64,000 nucleotides of DNA, taken from the NCBI GenBank assembly GCA_041752315.1, contig JBGSHJ010000010.1, forward strand, positions 3,907 to 67,906, given 5' to 3'. Positions within the stretch are counted from its first letter, which is position 1; each line of letters begins with the position of its first letter. The position numbers and the translations under genes are program-made. Source of the DNA: SYFY01 sp041752315. Lineage in GTDB: Bacteria > Pseudomonadota > Gammaproteobacteria > Pseudomonadales > Azotimanducaceae. Below are positions 30,201 through 35,983 of this stretch, in pieces. The notes beneath the pieces are model-generated. The model saw only the letters and a program-made list of their open reading frames with translations, ran no database searches and was not told the DNA's origin.

Positions 30201-30330
30201 TGGTCTCCAGAGCCAGAACCGCTGGCGCCGCTGTTGAAGCGATGGACAACAGCAAAACCCGCACCCAGAGGTAAAAACGCCTGCCAGCCCAAAAATGCAA
30301 CTGTGGACAAGCTGGATTCTGCCGGAACAT
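18259..30330 (-). CDS. Giant 4,023-residue modular outer-membrane/surface protein
   Basis: Start ATG 30330 has AAAGGA upstream and opens a signal peptide (cleavage about residue 40). Modules in order: three DUF11-like beta-sandwiches (about 40-200, 436-620, 853-1035); two propeller-like blocks starting at SAFSCTNTLYL and TPFACTNDLYI (about 203-435, 627-850); an aspartate-rich thrombospondin type 3-like calcium-binding stretch (about 1040-2130); SdrD-like/DUF11 domains (about 2130-2600); two OmpA-like domains, one degenerate (VGDVFFDAGTAQVKS, about 2608) and one canonical (MFFDTDEATIG to GYADPRGAGVYN, about 2704-2765); then a long region ending in amphipathic strands (about 3240-4023) like an outer-membrane barrel, finishing YVNVVGKI. 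Likely a self-anchored adhesin or surface filament, with OmpA modules gripping peptidoglycan. Function is inference; the architecture is seen. Confidence 0.9.
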   Translation of the reverse strand: MFRQNPACPQLHFWAGRRFYLWVRVLLLSIASTAAPAVLALETTKSVVSVTDSGNNEFTAVYSVSLRNDELAQNYFDLQATDILNSEFGTPVAGIGQVDVPGEYFVSGATVDTSGVVNGGNTGFAVNAGFNGSAQTALLQNGQPGSLFPNDVVTVSFTVRFFPDPTVAPYTNTATGSADLVANGTPDGNVTDVSNTASLDLVPELSAFSCTNTLYLATGSPARLNSIDVGGNSLDPIGGTTHGVFYTNIGYRASNNLIYGLRAPTNQLVAVDANGTVVVIGEVAGLPNGIGFSSGGFIGNLLYVIPFQSSNLYAIDVDSLTASLIGSIGGLTDVLDIAVNPNNGLLYGVTDFSGALVSINPANAATIVIGSTGLSGIGKGAAYFDNIGNFYLFQNSDGALYQIDVADADTTQISTLPTQTLTSGASCPTGGAPTPPLIGAALEATTLSDEGDNVFEVTLNVRVEGAAFAQLFDVQATLDLATEFGTLQGNLGDVDAPGEYFVSVGAINTAGVTGGNTDFVTNPGYTGSPGNTTLLDPSQPGSLEPDDFVIIPVTVTFFPAAANAPYTLQFTASGDSIRNGVVNGEVTDLSTQGIDPDDNGDIPGNDLDTDPTNTNSFTPINLLTVLTPFACTNDLYIDVNIPSQFNRIDFATSSFSPIGGTAHGLTTNGIGYHQGSNLIYGLEFLTDRLLAQDANGTIAVLGSVTGLPAGAYGSGDFVGNDYLVLLFPTDQLYRVDITNRTATLVGSGTALGDVYEFATNPLDGQLYGVRDGTREIVRINPATAATTTLGTANTTGSAIDAVFFDNTGTFYVYQSSDGGVFRLDVNTGVATRLITIAPTALAGGASCSAAPAPFAIEVGTAMNLVGLADLGTTYRATYDLYIENTGGFPVFDVQGINALAATFGTAAANVGDVDTAGEYFASVVGVDTAGVSNGGNTTFAPNVNFNGDGNTAVLDVSQPGFLQPDDFIVVRIEVTIAPNGVLGYSNQFTGAVDIAADGVANSNATDLSTTGTDFDLNGLVPGNDGDGLSGNTDSPTLLTFPDFDGDGITDPLDLDDDNDGLRDVDEGDTTIDTDGDSHPDSRDIDSDNDGITDNVEVQAEGVYVAPAGTDTDNDGLDNAYDPDNGGALLVATNTDGADLPDFLDTDTDNDGIPDSIEGHDANADGVADVLPVNADGDNDGLDDIWDTVASPAANNPTGSNAPLQDTDGADARDWRDTDDDNDGLTTLVEGGVANDADNDGRPDYLDADDFDGDGVPDTGDVDDDGDGIPDAAEGNGVSDTDGSGRPDSLDIDSDNDGITDNVEAQTEGSYVAPTGIDTDGDGLDNAYDPDNGGVAIVIANTDGADQPDFRDLDSDNDGIPDSIEGHDANADGVADLLPANADTDNDGLDDVYDTVLRPAGGNALGSNAALQNTDGADNRDWRDADDDNDGVPTLTEGGVGNDGDGDLRPDYLDADDLDGDGVPDTSDLDDDADGIPDLDEGNGALDSDGDGFADSRDIDSDNDGITDNVEAQVEGSYVAPAGNDTDTDGLDDAYDPDNGGVAIVLANTDGADQPDYLDADTDNDGIPDSIEGHDANADGVADVVAANTDTDGDGLDDAYDTVPSPAPGNALGSNAPLQNTDALDNRDWRDTDDDNDTVLTSVEGGVGNNDDGDALPDYLDADDMDGDLRPDSLDADDDGDGIPDGTEGNALVDTDGDGRPDSRDIDSDGDGIVDNVEAQAEGAYVAPTGVDTDGDGLDNAYDGDNGGAAVALTNTDGADQPDFRDLDSDNDGVTDAIEGHDVDTNGVADVVPAAADADADGLDDAYDTIARPATGNAIGSNAPLQNTDGEDSRDWRDTDDENDGQLTSAEDTNTNLDFADDDADRDGTPDYLDRDLAIDSDGDGLPDNVDPDADNDGITDLVEGGGVTDPSLDHDNDGIPNFRDPQSPGFVDGNADGVSDTVDADRDGVPNHLDIDSDGDGVPDNIEAQAPGNYRAPSGTDTDADGLDDTYDPDNGGTPISLANSDGADLPDYLDSDSDNDGVPDLTEAHDADADGRPDRNPAGTDADDDGLDDAFDTVVRPAAGNATGSNAGLNNTDTADTPDFRDADDDNDGIPTLDEDGNGNGNRADDDRDRDGTPDYLDPVLDIATLGGTVFRDLDSDDVLDATDPRLANWRVELLQNGTLLDTQVVASDGTYAFPDLLPGAGYQLRLRHPDTNVTYLVLDGITLVSGDNILDRNLPVDPSGLMYDTDSRTELAGVRITVVDSSGGALPDVCVLPGQQNQLTAADGGYKVDVVLDAAPACPSGGTFGLQFTAPADYVDGPSATIPPQPGALDPTGQPSPLRVQEQASPPTGTEATTYFVEFTLQSGDPDVIHNHVAMDPTGNFDVRLTKRVAKRTASVGDLVAYTIEVRNVGARLLTGLSLTDLIPPGFRFVEGSVRTQPETPGLTVTGDRPVLIGGLRVARGQIVRVSYLLRVGAGVGQGDYENQVNATLGTAPIGNVATAMVQIVSDPDFEQTTIIGKVFDDRNANGWQDPGEPGVPGVRLATVTGLLIETDAHGRYHLAAVDVERFDRGRNFYLKLDATTLPEGSELVSENPRVVRITQGLMSQINFAVKLQAPMAIEAIEVGDVFFDAGTAQVKSRYLRLLDDMATRLKDNEGGEIVILARAGEESLALSRAQQLLALLIEKLGDSAPDYTIIVQTEVEGDQVARLNDGRITINAEMFFDTDEATIGTEYQPLIDSLARQIREGCSGEVVVEGYADPRGAGVYNKGLSIRRTEAVRKALDAAGAFQPPQPQCPAGAQGNTLDRNPSGAPLGAVQRQGSSGVEMNGVLERVLQEMLATVLTVIVPNAHAEESVRVDALASEVDPCGLNYCASDEGVAVRILNHGEDNPRNPAITKEGLQDNRAVSIIGDVRMPVSAADAGDRDRASIRGRFRKEMADGSSLWVTEDPLGGTPMLAFAPPAGIAKLATGITGALSIPFYTNYANFMSRLELSIYRSTDTDRVAPIAVLEAMPRQLGEFLWAGASVQIDEEFIAVVRAYDASGNFDETRLQNFVLANLDEFEPAERERLMPQGVDRWRAVYGRNDLTLQNIPLNASRIRLHGDVRGNAPEIRINGAHLPLDETNRFAVEYLMPVGKHDFVVNIQRAGEAEQMQMVEAEVTGRYMFLAGLADVTLSDNKVSGNVETLSPDDRYDGDFMVDGRLAFYLKGKIRGRYLVTAQMDTREDEIGDIFSDIHRKDPDALFRRLDPDRYYPVYGDDSTTVADVNTMGRMYVRVDWDRSQVLWGNYDTGVTGTEFAQYNRSLYGARGEYNSPRTTELGEAKTHAKLFVSETQSAFGHAEFAGTGGSLYYLPHTDILPGSEKITLELRDRDSNRVVETTLMVRGQDYEIDEIQGRIILSRPLMQIRSRETSIVRNNPLDGDVPLVLVDYEYLPDDFSADHVTVGGRGKHWIGEHIAVGGTYVMEGRGAEDYDMHGVDVTWQQGRGSYLKLEYAGSSASQANAFFSDNGGLSFAQRSTTDARGRDGSAMSVEGRANLRELGWTRMDLTVGTWWRDSDDDFSVARRDVGFDLAEYGLEAAGRFNETMGFVLRSSTVERDLVEDDIRSALFDWQVSDANRLRVEVQQLESADSFTGSQRDETVAAVELAHAFTEAFEVFGGGQSTLQDSGSAADNNDLVFAGTRNRLTDKLRLETEVTYGHRGEAATVGIDYMRNERHTLYGSYTHSTDTTLLPGGGEQVTFGNRFRVSNQSTLFSENQFVAEDQGSGFTHAYGIDYSPRPGWSLGMSLQKGELDAVSGLVDRRAATLSGGYRSDRFNWRSVLELRKDKGAERRDQILTTNTADYRINDSFRVLGKFNHSKTDDDLLGLVTGGKFTEAGAGIAYRPVANDRLNLLAKYVYLYDLQSFGQFDAGFDQRSHIITGEGLYRLTERWGVGAKYGVRKSELRAERAQGDWFESTVNFAAVRLRYNIMRKWDALAEYRRLEVDEDNSVRDGYLIGVDRQIGDHLQFGVGYNFADFSDDLRILDYDQKGWYVNVVGKI
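24721..27204 (-). repeat. Four tandem 621-bp (207-codon) coding repeats
   Basis: Inside the giant gene, equivalent codons recur at exactly 621-base intervals: the codon before DGDG at 27204, 26583, 25962 and 25341, and the YVAP segment at about 27014, 26393, 25772 and 25151. Each unit encodes the same order of landmarks: DIDSDNDGITDNVE, YVAP, DPDNGG, NTDGAD, DSIEGHDANADGVAD and RDWRD. A fifth, more divergent copy follows (to about 23950), spaced by 750 bases because of extra codons. Each unit is itself made of short DxDxDG calcium-binding loops. Confidence 0.93.
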
Positions 30331-30733
30331 ATGATTGTCCTTTAATGTGTTCTGCAATCGGCGGGACACAACATCAGGAAACACGGTCGCCCTATCCAAT
30401 ATGGCGCCTCGGGTTCCACTCCGCCCTCTCGATTCCCCAAATTCTATCCGCCTGGCTGAGCTGACAAGGTGTCGAACTGCACACTCAACCGAGGTCTATT
30501 GACAAATTACTAAACACAACGGATGTGTCACGCTGAAGTAGCCTCGCGAAAATAACTTTTCATTAGTCCTTCGACAAAGGCAAGTGGACCGACTGTCAAT
30601 TTACAGTTTCGCCTTCACCACCTGACGAGACAGTCAACAGAGATGACACTTGCCTGAAGAACTGGCCACGCTTGATCGTGGGTCACGGACAAGTCACGAT
30701 GAATCCTTACCGTCTTTATCTTCAGGATCATCC
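30331..30733. other. 403-bp divergent intergenic region
   Basis: Lies between the giant surface-protein gene (minus) and gloA (plus). It holds AAAGGA at 30338-30343 as the likely ribosome binding site of the giant gene and one weak promoter candidate for it. No coding frame with family resemblance, no RNA gene and no clear terminator were seen. A TTGACA at 30499-30504 points toward gloA but lacks a convincing -10 partner. Confidence 0.5.
30441..30467 (-). promoter_or_regulatory. Candidate promoter for the giant surface gene
   Basis: On the minus strand TTGTCA (30467-30462) and TAGAAT (30446-30441) are separated by 15 bases. The hexamers are good but the spacing is short for a sigma-70 promoter, so this is tentative. 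The implied leader is about 100 bases. Confidence 0.35.
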
Positions 30734-31231
30734 ATGACCGAGGTCTCCACCACCGGATACGTGCTCAACCAGACCATGTTGCGGATCCGCAATCCACAGG
30801 CGTCGATCGCGTTCTATCGGGACATTCTTGGAATGACCCTGCTCGACCGTTATGACTTCGAAGCCATGCGCTTCACGCTCTATTTCATGGGCTACGAACC
30901 GCTGATTGACATTCCGGCCGCCCCTGCCGACCGGGCCCGCTGGGTGTTTTCGCGGCCGGCCCTGCTCGAACTGACCCACAACTGGGGCACGGAAGACGAT
31001 CCGGACTTCAGCTATCACAATGGCAACGTCGAACCACGGGGATTTGGCCACATCGGCATCAGTGTCCCTGACGTGGATGCCGCCTGTGCACGCTTTGATC
31101 AGGCAGGCGTCGAATTTGTCAAACGGCCACAGGACGGCTCCATGAAAGGCCTGGCTTTCATCAAGGATCCTGATGGCTACTGGATAGAGATCCTCTCCGC
31201 TGCGGGCCTTGCCAGCATCGTCGCTCCCTGA
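30734..31231 (+). CDS. gloA: Glyoxalase I (lactoylglutathione lyase), zinc-type
   Basis: Converts the methylglyoxal-glutathione hemithioacetal to S-lactoylglutathione in the cytosol. The 165-residue product closely follows the human/Pseudomonas putida type: LNQTMLRIRNP with metal ligand Gln near residue 13, LLELTHNWGTEDD with Glu near 79, GFGHIGISVPDV with His near 104, and GYWIEIL with the catalytic Glu near 154. Gln in place of His at the first ligand is characteristic of the Zn-dependent class. Start chosen at ATG 30734; upstream codons are not conserved. Confidence 0.95.
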   Translation: MTEVSTTGYVLNQTMLRIRNPQASIAFYRDILGMTLLDRYDFEAMRFTLYFMGYEPLIDIPAAPADRARWVFSRPALLELTHNWGTEDDPDFSYHNGNVEPRGFGHIGISVPDVDAACARFDQAGVEFVKRPQDGSMKGLAFIKDPDGYWIEILSAAGLASIVAP

Positions 31232-31262
31232 GGAGAGTCCGGGAGGAGAGCCTGGAGCGGAT

Positions 31263-34200
31263 TCAGACGAAATCGTTCCAGGCTTTCACCTTGAGCGCGC
31301 CAGGATCCATCCAGCGCAACGCTTCGACGATGGCGCCGGCCATCTTCCGATCGGTGATCAACGAGATACCCGCGTCAATGGCTCGCCTGCGAATATTGAA
31401 TCCGTCCGGACGGCCCATCTCGTCCCAGGCCTTGGGAATGTTGATGACCAGGTCCACGGCGCCATTGGACATCACGCCGAGACTCTCGGCGTCCTTGTCA
31501 ACCACGGTGCAATCGATACCGATGGACGTCAACATCTCCGCAGTACCTGCCGTCGCGTAGATCGGCAGGTTCAGTTTTTCCTTGATCGTGTGGGCGTCAT
31601 CACTGAACCAGAACTTGTCCTGCCATGGTCCGAGCGACATGAGAATGCCTTTTTTCGGAAAGCGGAAGCCGGTGGCCAGCAGGGCATGCAACAGTGCTTC
31701 ATGCACCGAGTCGCCGATACACCCAACCTCCCCTGTACTCGACATCTCGACACCGAGCAACGGATCGGCACCATGCAGTCGCGAAAATGAAAACATCGGC
31801 AGTTTCACGCCGACATGATCCAGATCCAGTGCGTCCGTTCGCGGAAACAGCGGTGCGGCCCCGAGCATGCAGCGCGTGGCTTCGGTCGCGAAGTTGATGT
31901 TAAGCACCTTGGAAACAAACGGCAGACTGCGGGACGCGCGCAGATTGCACTCGATCACCTTCACCCAGTTCTGCTTGGCCAGGAACTGGACGTTGAAAGG
32001 ACCGGTGATCTTGAGCGCCTGTGCCAGTTGCGCTGCAATCTCGCGCACTTTGCGCATCGTCGGCAGATAGAGTTTCTGCGGGGGCAGAACCAGCGTGGCA
32101 TCACCACTGTGGACACCGGCATCCTCGACGTGCTCGCTGATGGCCCAATGCACCAGTTCCCCGCGATTGGCCACCGCGTCGATCTCGACTTCACGGGCAT
32201 GCGTTTCAAATTTCGACAGCACCACCGGATGGTCCGGCGAGACAATCTTTGCCCGCTCCAGGATACGCACCAGTTCCTTTGGTTCGTGGGCCACGCTCAT
32301 GGCCGCCCCGGACAGGACATAACTTGGCCGTACCAGCACCGGATAGCCACCCAGCGTCGCCACCATCTCATCGGCTTTACCGATATCCGTGACATGCAGC
32401 CAGGCCGGTTGATCGATGCCCAGAACATCCAGCAGCGAAGAGAATTTCCGGCGGTCTTCGGCCCGATCAATATCTTCCGGACTGGTCCCGAGGATTGGCA
32501 GACCGGCCTGGTGCAGCCGCAGCGCGAGATTGTTTGGCAATTGCCCACCCATGCTGACGATGATGCCGTCCGGCTTTTCGCGCTCGCACAGATCACATAC
32601 CGACTCGAAACTGACTTCTTCGAACACCAGTTGATCCGTTGTGTCGTAGTCCGTGCTCACCGTCTCCGGATTGCAGTTCAGCATGATGGTCTCGTAACCA
32701 AGGCGCGCTGCGGCATTGACCGCATTGACTGCACACCAGTCAAACTCGACGCTTGAGCCGATCCGGTAACAACCCGAGCCAAGCACCAGCAGTTTGCGAC
32801 GCACAGATGGCTTGACGTCATCCGCGATGCTGGAATAACTCGAATAGAGATAGTTCGTTTCGGCAGGAAACTCCGCTGCCAGTGTGTCGATCTGGCTGTA
32901 ATGCGGCACGATGCCGAGCGCCTGCCGCTGGGTGCGCACACTTTGTTCGCTCCGTTCCGTGACCCGGCCAATCGCCGCATCGGAAAAGCCATGTCGCTTG
33001 GCATCTTTCAACAGCGCGTCGGGTACCTCTTCACGATTGGCGACAAGATCCTGTTCCAGTTCGACGATCTTGCGCAGATGTTCGAGGAACCAGCGATCGA
33101 TGCGGGTCTGCTGGTGGATTTCTTCGACGGAGTAACCCTGTTTCAGTGCAGCAGCGATGGCAAATGGCCGCCTCGGCGTCGGTCGCAGATCGCGAGCGAG
33201 GTCAACAATCTCGCCGAAATTGCTGGTGTCCAGGCCATCCACACCGATGTCCAGCATGCGCAGCGCCTTTTGCAGCACCTCTGCGAAGTTGCGACCAATC
33301 GCCATGACTTCGCCGACGCTTTTCATCTCGCTGCCGATTTCCACTGTCGCGCCAGCAAATTTTTTCAGGTCCCAACGGGGCATCTTGCAGACCATGTAAT
33401 CGAGCGCGGGCTCAAAAAATGCGCTGGTCCGCCGTGTGATGCTGTTCGAGATATCGGGTAGTGAATATCCCAGAGACAACTTGGCAGCAACATAGGCGAG
33501 CGGATAACCGGTTGCCTTGCTCGCCAGCGCGCTGGACCGGGACAGGCGGGCATTGACCTCGATGACCCGGTAGTCGTTGCTCAGTGGATCGAGTGCGTAC
33601 TGAATGTTGCATTCACCGACTATGCCCAAATGCCGGATGGTCTTCGTGGCGATCGTCCGCAGCATCTGGTATTCCTCATCGTTGAGCGTCTGGGACGGCG
33701 CCACGACGATGGATTCCCCGGTGTGAATCCCCAGGGGATCAAAATTTTCCATGTTGCAGACGGTGATGCAGTTGTCCCGGGCATCACGCACAACCTCGTA
33801 TTCGATTTCCTTCCATCCACGCAGGCCCTCTTCAACCAGCACCTGCTGTGCACCGTCATTGAAGGCGCGCACCAGTGCGGGTTCCAGATCGTCCGCCCGA
33901 TCCACATACGAACTGCCCTTGCCGCCCAGCGCAAAGGCACCACGCAGCATGATGGGCAATCCGATCACGCCGGCCGCTTCACGGGCCGCTTCGATGGTGT
34001 TGCAGGCAAAGCTGCGAGGGGACTTGACGCCGATTTGTGCAAGGGTGTCCTTGAAGAGCTGGCGATCCTCCGTGGTCCGGATGACTTCCACCGGGGTACC
34101 AAGCACCCGAACACCATGACGCTCCAGGATGCCGCGATCATGCAGTGCAATGCCGCAATTCAGGGCGGTCTGGCCACCAAAGGCGAGCAACAGCGCGTCG

Positions 34201-34457
34201 ACCTGTTCCTTCTCGATGATCTGCTCGACAAATTCTGGCGTCACGGCATCGAGATAGATCCGGTCGGCAAGCCCCTCACTGGTCTGGATGGTGGCAATGT
34301 TGGGGTTGATAAGGACGGTGGAGATCCCCTCCTCACGCATGGCCTTCAACGCTTGAGAACCGGAGTAGTCAAATTCTCCGGCCTGACCGATCTGCAAGGC
34401 CCCGGAGCCGAGGACGAGGACACACTTCGGTTTGCTGGGCAGGTAGGCACCGTACAT
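31263..34457 (-). CDS. carB: Carbamoyl-phosphate synthase large subunit
   Basis: Large subunit of the enzyme making carbamoyl phosphate from bicarbonate, ammonia from CarA and two ATP, for arginine and pyrimidine synthesis. The 1,064 residues contain two ATP-grasp halves (about 1-400 and 555-930), the linking oligomerisation domain, and a C-terminal MGS-like regulatory domain (about 940-1064). Unlike the usual proteobacterial sequence, the first half reads MLRGAFALGG, NFDPLGIHTGES and SRSSALASKATGYPLA followed by DYMVCKMPRWDLKKF, close to the CAD/Bacteroidetes pattern. A frame-intact pair with carA, 20 bases apart. Confidence 0.96.
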   Translation of the reverse strand: MYGAYLPSKPKCVLVLGSGALQIGQAGEFDYSGSQALKAMREEGISTVLINPNIATIQTSEGLADRIYLDAVTPEFVEQIIEKEQVDALLLAFGGQTALNCGIALHDRGILERHGVRVLGTPVEVIRTTEDRQLFKDTLAQIGVKSPRSFACNTIEAAREAAGVIGLPIMLRGAFALGGKGSSYVDRADDLEPALVRAFNDGAQQVLVEEGLRGWKEIEYEVVRDARDNCITVCNMENFDPLGIHTGESIVVAPSQTLNDEEYQMLRTIATKTIRHLGIVGECNIQYALDPLSNDYRVIEVNARLSRSSALASKATGYPLAYVAAKLSLGYSLPDISNSITRRTSAFFEPALDYMVCKMPRWDLKKFAGATVEIGSEMKSVGEVMAIGRNFAEVLQKALRMLDIGVDGLDTSNFGEIVDLARDLRPTPRRPFAIAAALKQGYSVEEIHQQTRIDRWFLEHLRKIVELEQDLVANREEVPDALLKDAKRHGFSDAAIGRVTERSEQSVRTQRQALGIVPHYSQIDTLAAEFPAETNYLYSSYSSIADDVKPSVRRKLLVLGSGCYRIGSSVEFDWCAVNAVNAAARLGYETIMLNCNPETVSTDYDTTDQLVFEEVSFESVCDLCEREKPDGIIVSMGGQLPNNLALRLHQAGLPILGTSPEDIDRAEDRRKFSSLLDVLGIDQPAWLHVTDIGKADEMVATLGGYPVLVRPSYVLSGAAMSVAHEPKELVRILERAKIVSPDHPVVLSKFETHAREVEIDAVANRGELVHWAISEHVEDAGVHSGDATLVLPPQKLYLPTMRKVREIAAQLAQALKITGPFNVQFLAKQNWVKVIECNLRASRSLPFVSKVLNINFATEATRCMLGAAPLFPRTDALDLDHVGVKLPMFSFSRLHGADPLLGVEMSSTGEVGCIGDSVHEALLHALLATGFRFPKKGILMSLGPWQDKFWFSDDAHTIKEKLNLPIYATAGTAEMLTSIGIDCTVVDKDAESLGVMSNGAVDLVINIPKAWDEMGRPDGFNIRRRAIDAGISLITDRKMAGAIVEALRWMDPGALKVKAWNDFV

Positions 34458-34477
34458 TGGAATTCCTTTTCTCGGGT

Positions 34478-35551
34478 TTACAGCTGGTGGACGAAGTCGT
34501 CAAACAGATAGGCAGTATCGGTGGGTCCTGGCGTGGCCTCCGGATGGAACTGAACACCGTAAAACGGCAGGCGCCGTGATCGGATACCTTCATTCGTACC
34601 ATCGTTGATGTTGACGAACCACGGCTCCCACCCTTGTGGCAGTGTGTCGTTGTCCACTGCATAACCATGATTCTGACTGGTGATGAACGATCGGCGAGTG
34701 AGCAGGTCCTGTACCGGCTGGTTCAGGCCGCGGTGTCCGTAAGGCAGCTTGAAGGTCTTGGCTCCTGCAGCCAGCGCAAGGATCTGGTTGCCCAGACAGA
34801 TGCCAAAAACCGGCTTGTCTGCCCGGCGCAGCATTTCCTGCACCTGTTCGGTCAGTTCCCACAGGTTGGCGGGATCGCCGGGGCCGTTGCCGATCAGAAC
34901 ACCGTCAACTTCAGGCCAGTAACTCAGGAGGTCTGCATGCCAGGGCGCCCGGAGTACCGAGACTCCTCGATCCAGCAGTGATCGCACGATGTTGTCCTTG
35001 GCACCGACATCCACCAGCAGGACCGTCTGCCGCCCGCCTTCGAATCGACGGGTTGCGGCTGGTGCTACCTGCCGGAAGACCTCGGTGGTCATGTCAACGG
35101 CCGTTGCCGATGAAGCCAGCGAGTGAGGACCACAATCCTGCAGGAGATGCCCAGGCATGGTGCCGGCCTCACGCAGGTGGCGGGTCAGAAAACGTGTGTC
35201 GATGCGGCAGATTCCGGGAATGCCCTGGCTTTTCAGCCAGTCTCCCAGCGATCGCTGGGCACGATGGTGACTGAAGCTCTCCGAGTAGGACTGCACGATC
35301 AGCCCTTGCACCTGGATGCGGGAGGACTCGAAAGGCGCTGCAATGCTCTGGGCACAACGGTCCCCCGGTACCCCATAGTTGCCAATCGACGGATAGGTCA
35401 TGACCAGGATCTGTCCACGATAGGAGGGATCTGTCAGCGTCTCGACATAACCGCTCATGCCCGTGTTGAACACGACTTCGCCACGCACCGCGCGATTGGC
35501 ACCAAACGAAACGCCATCCAGTTCCGTGCCATCGTCCAGTATCAACCGCAT
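34478..35551 (-). CDS. carA: Carbamoyl-phosphate synthase small (glutaminase) subunit
   Basis: Releases ammonia from glutamine for CarB. The 357-residue protein has the N-terminal CPSase domain and a class I glutamine amidotransferase domain with nucleophile Cys in GICLGNQ and the His-Glu pair in YGVQFHPEA. Its N-terminus (MRLILDDGTELDG, GEVVFNTGMSGYVETLTDPS, YPSIGNYGVPGD) again follows the CAD-like type and is somewhat shorter than most proteobacterial CarA (about 375-380). AAGGA lies 11 bases before the ATG. First gene of a carAB operon. Confidence 0.95.
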   Translation of the reverse strand: MRLILDDGTELDGVSFGANRAVRGEVVFNTGMSGYVETLTDPSYRGQILVMTYPSIGNYGVPGDRCAQSIAAPFESSRIQVQGLIVQSYSESFSHHRAQRSLGDWLKSQGIPGICRIDTRFLTRHLREAGTMPGHLLQDCGPHSLASSATAVDMTTEVFRQVAPAATRRFEGGRQTVLLVDVGAKDNIVRSLLDRGVSVLRAPWHADLLSYWPEVDGVLIGNGPGDPANLWELTEQVQEMLRRADKPVFGICLGNQILALAAGAKTFKLPYGHRGLNQPVQDLLTRRSFITSQNHGYAVDNDTLPQGWEPWFVNINDGTNEGIRSRRLPFYGVQFHPEATPGPTDTAYLFDDFVHQL

Positions 35552-35590
35552 GTCAGATAGTCCTTGAACGCAATCTTGTGCAACACTGTT

Positions 35591-35596
35591 ATTATA
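35591..35596 (-). promoter_or_regulatory. carA -10 box
   Basis: Perfect TATAAT on the minus strand, about 40 bases before the carA start, giving a leader of roughly 30 bases. The -35 region (CATTAG or TTAGTC) is weak, and an imperfect inverted repeat encloses the box, which may be an operator. Confidence 0.5.
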
Positions 35597-35733
35597 GTTG
35601 CGATTGCCCCTGACTAATGTGAATGAGAGCAGAGATCAGAACGCAGCTGCTGACGGGCGTCGACTCGCGTGAGCCCATCAGAAACTAACAAGCCTCTGAA
35701 CAGAAACTTCTGCAGACAACGTGAATCACTCCC

Positions 35734-35762
35734 GTTAACAGGCAAGTAAACTGTTAACAGGC
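35734..35762. repeat. Direct repeat GTTAACAGGC x2
   Basis: The 10-mer GTTAACAGGC occurs at 35734-35743 and 35753-35762, spaced 19 bases start to start (nearly two helical turns), with the HpaI-like palindrome GTTAAC in each. About 225 bases upstream of the carbamoyltransferase gene; a tandem regulator site is plausible. Confidence 0.4.
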
Positions 35763-35983
35763 GTAACCAACCGCCAAGACATGCGCTCGTTACGTTGTTC
35801 CCACAAACTGTTACCTCCATCAAGTTCATCCCAATGCCACAGCAGTTATGATGAGTGACGTACCCATCAGCAACGGACAACGACAGCGCAAGCGTCAGGG
35901 AAGACAAGCACATGCCACATGTTGTTTCTGCATTTCCTGAATCCAGAGTGTTGTCACCAACAACAGTGAGTAGTGTTTAAGCC

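Larger units (their letters stand above)
35552..35983. other. 432-bp divergent regulatory region
   Basis: Separates carA (minus) from the carbamoyltransferase island (plus). It contains the carA -10 box and an imperfect inverted repeat around it (GCAATC at 35570-35575 against GATTGC at 35602-35607, with inner GCAAC/GTTGC), plus a GTTAACAGGC direct repeat nearer the island. No gene-like frame or RNA gene was seen. Confidence 0.55.
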
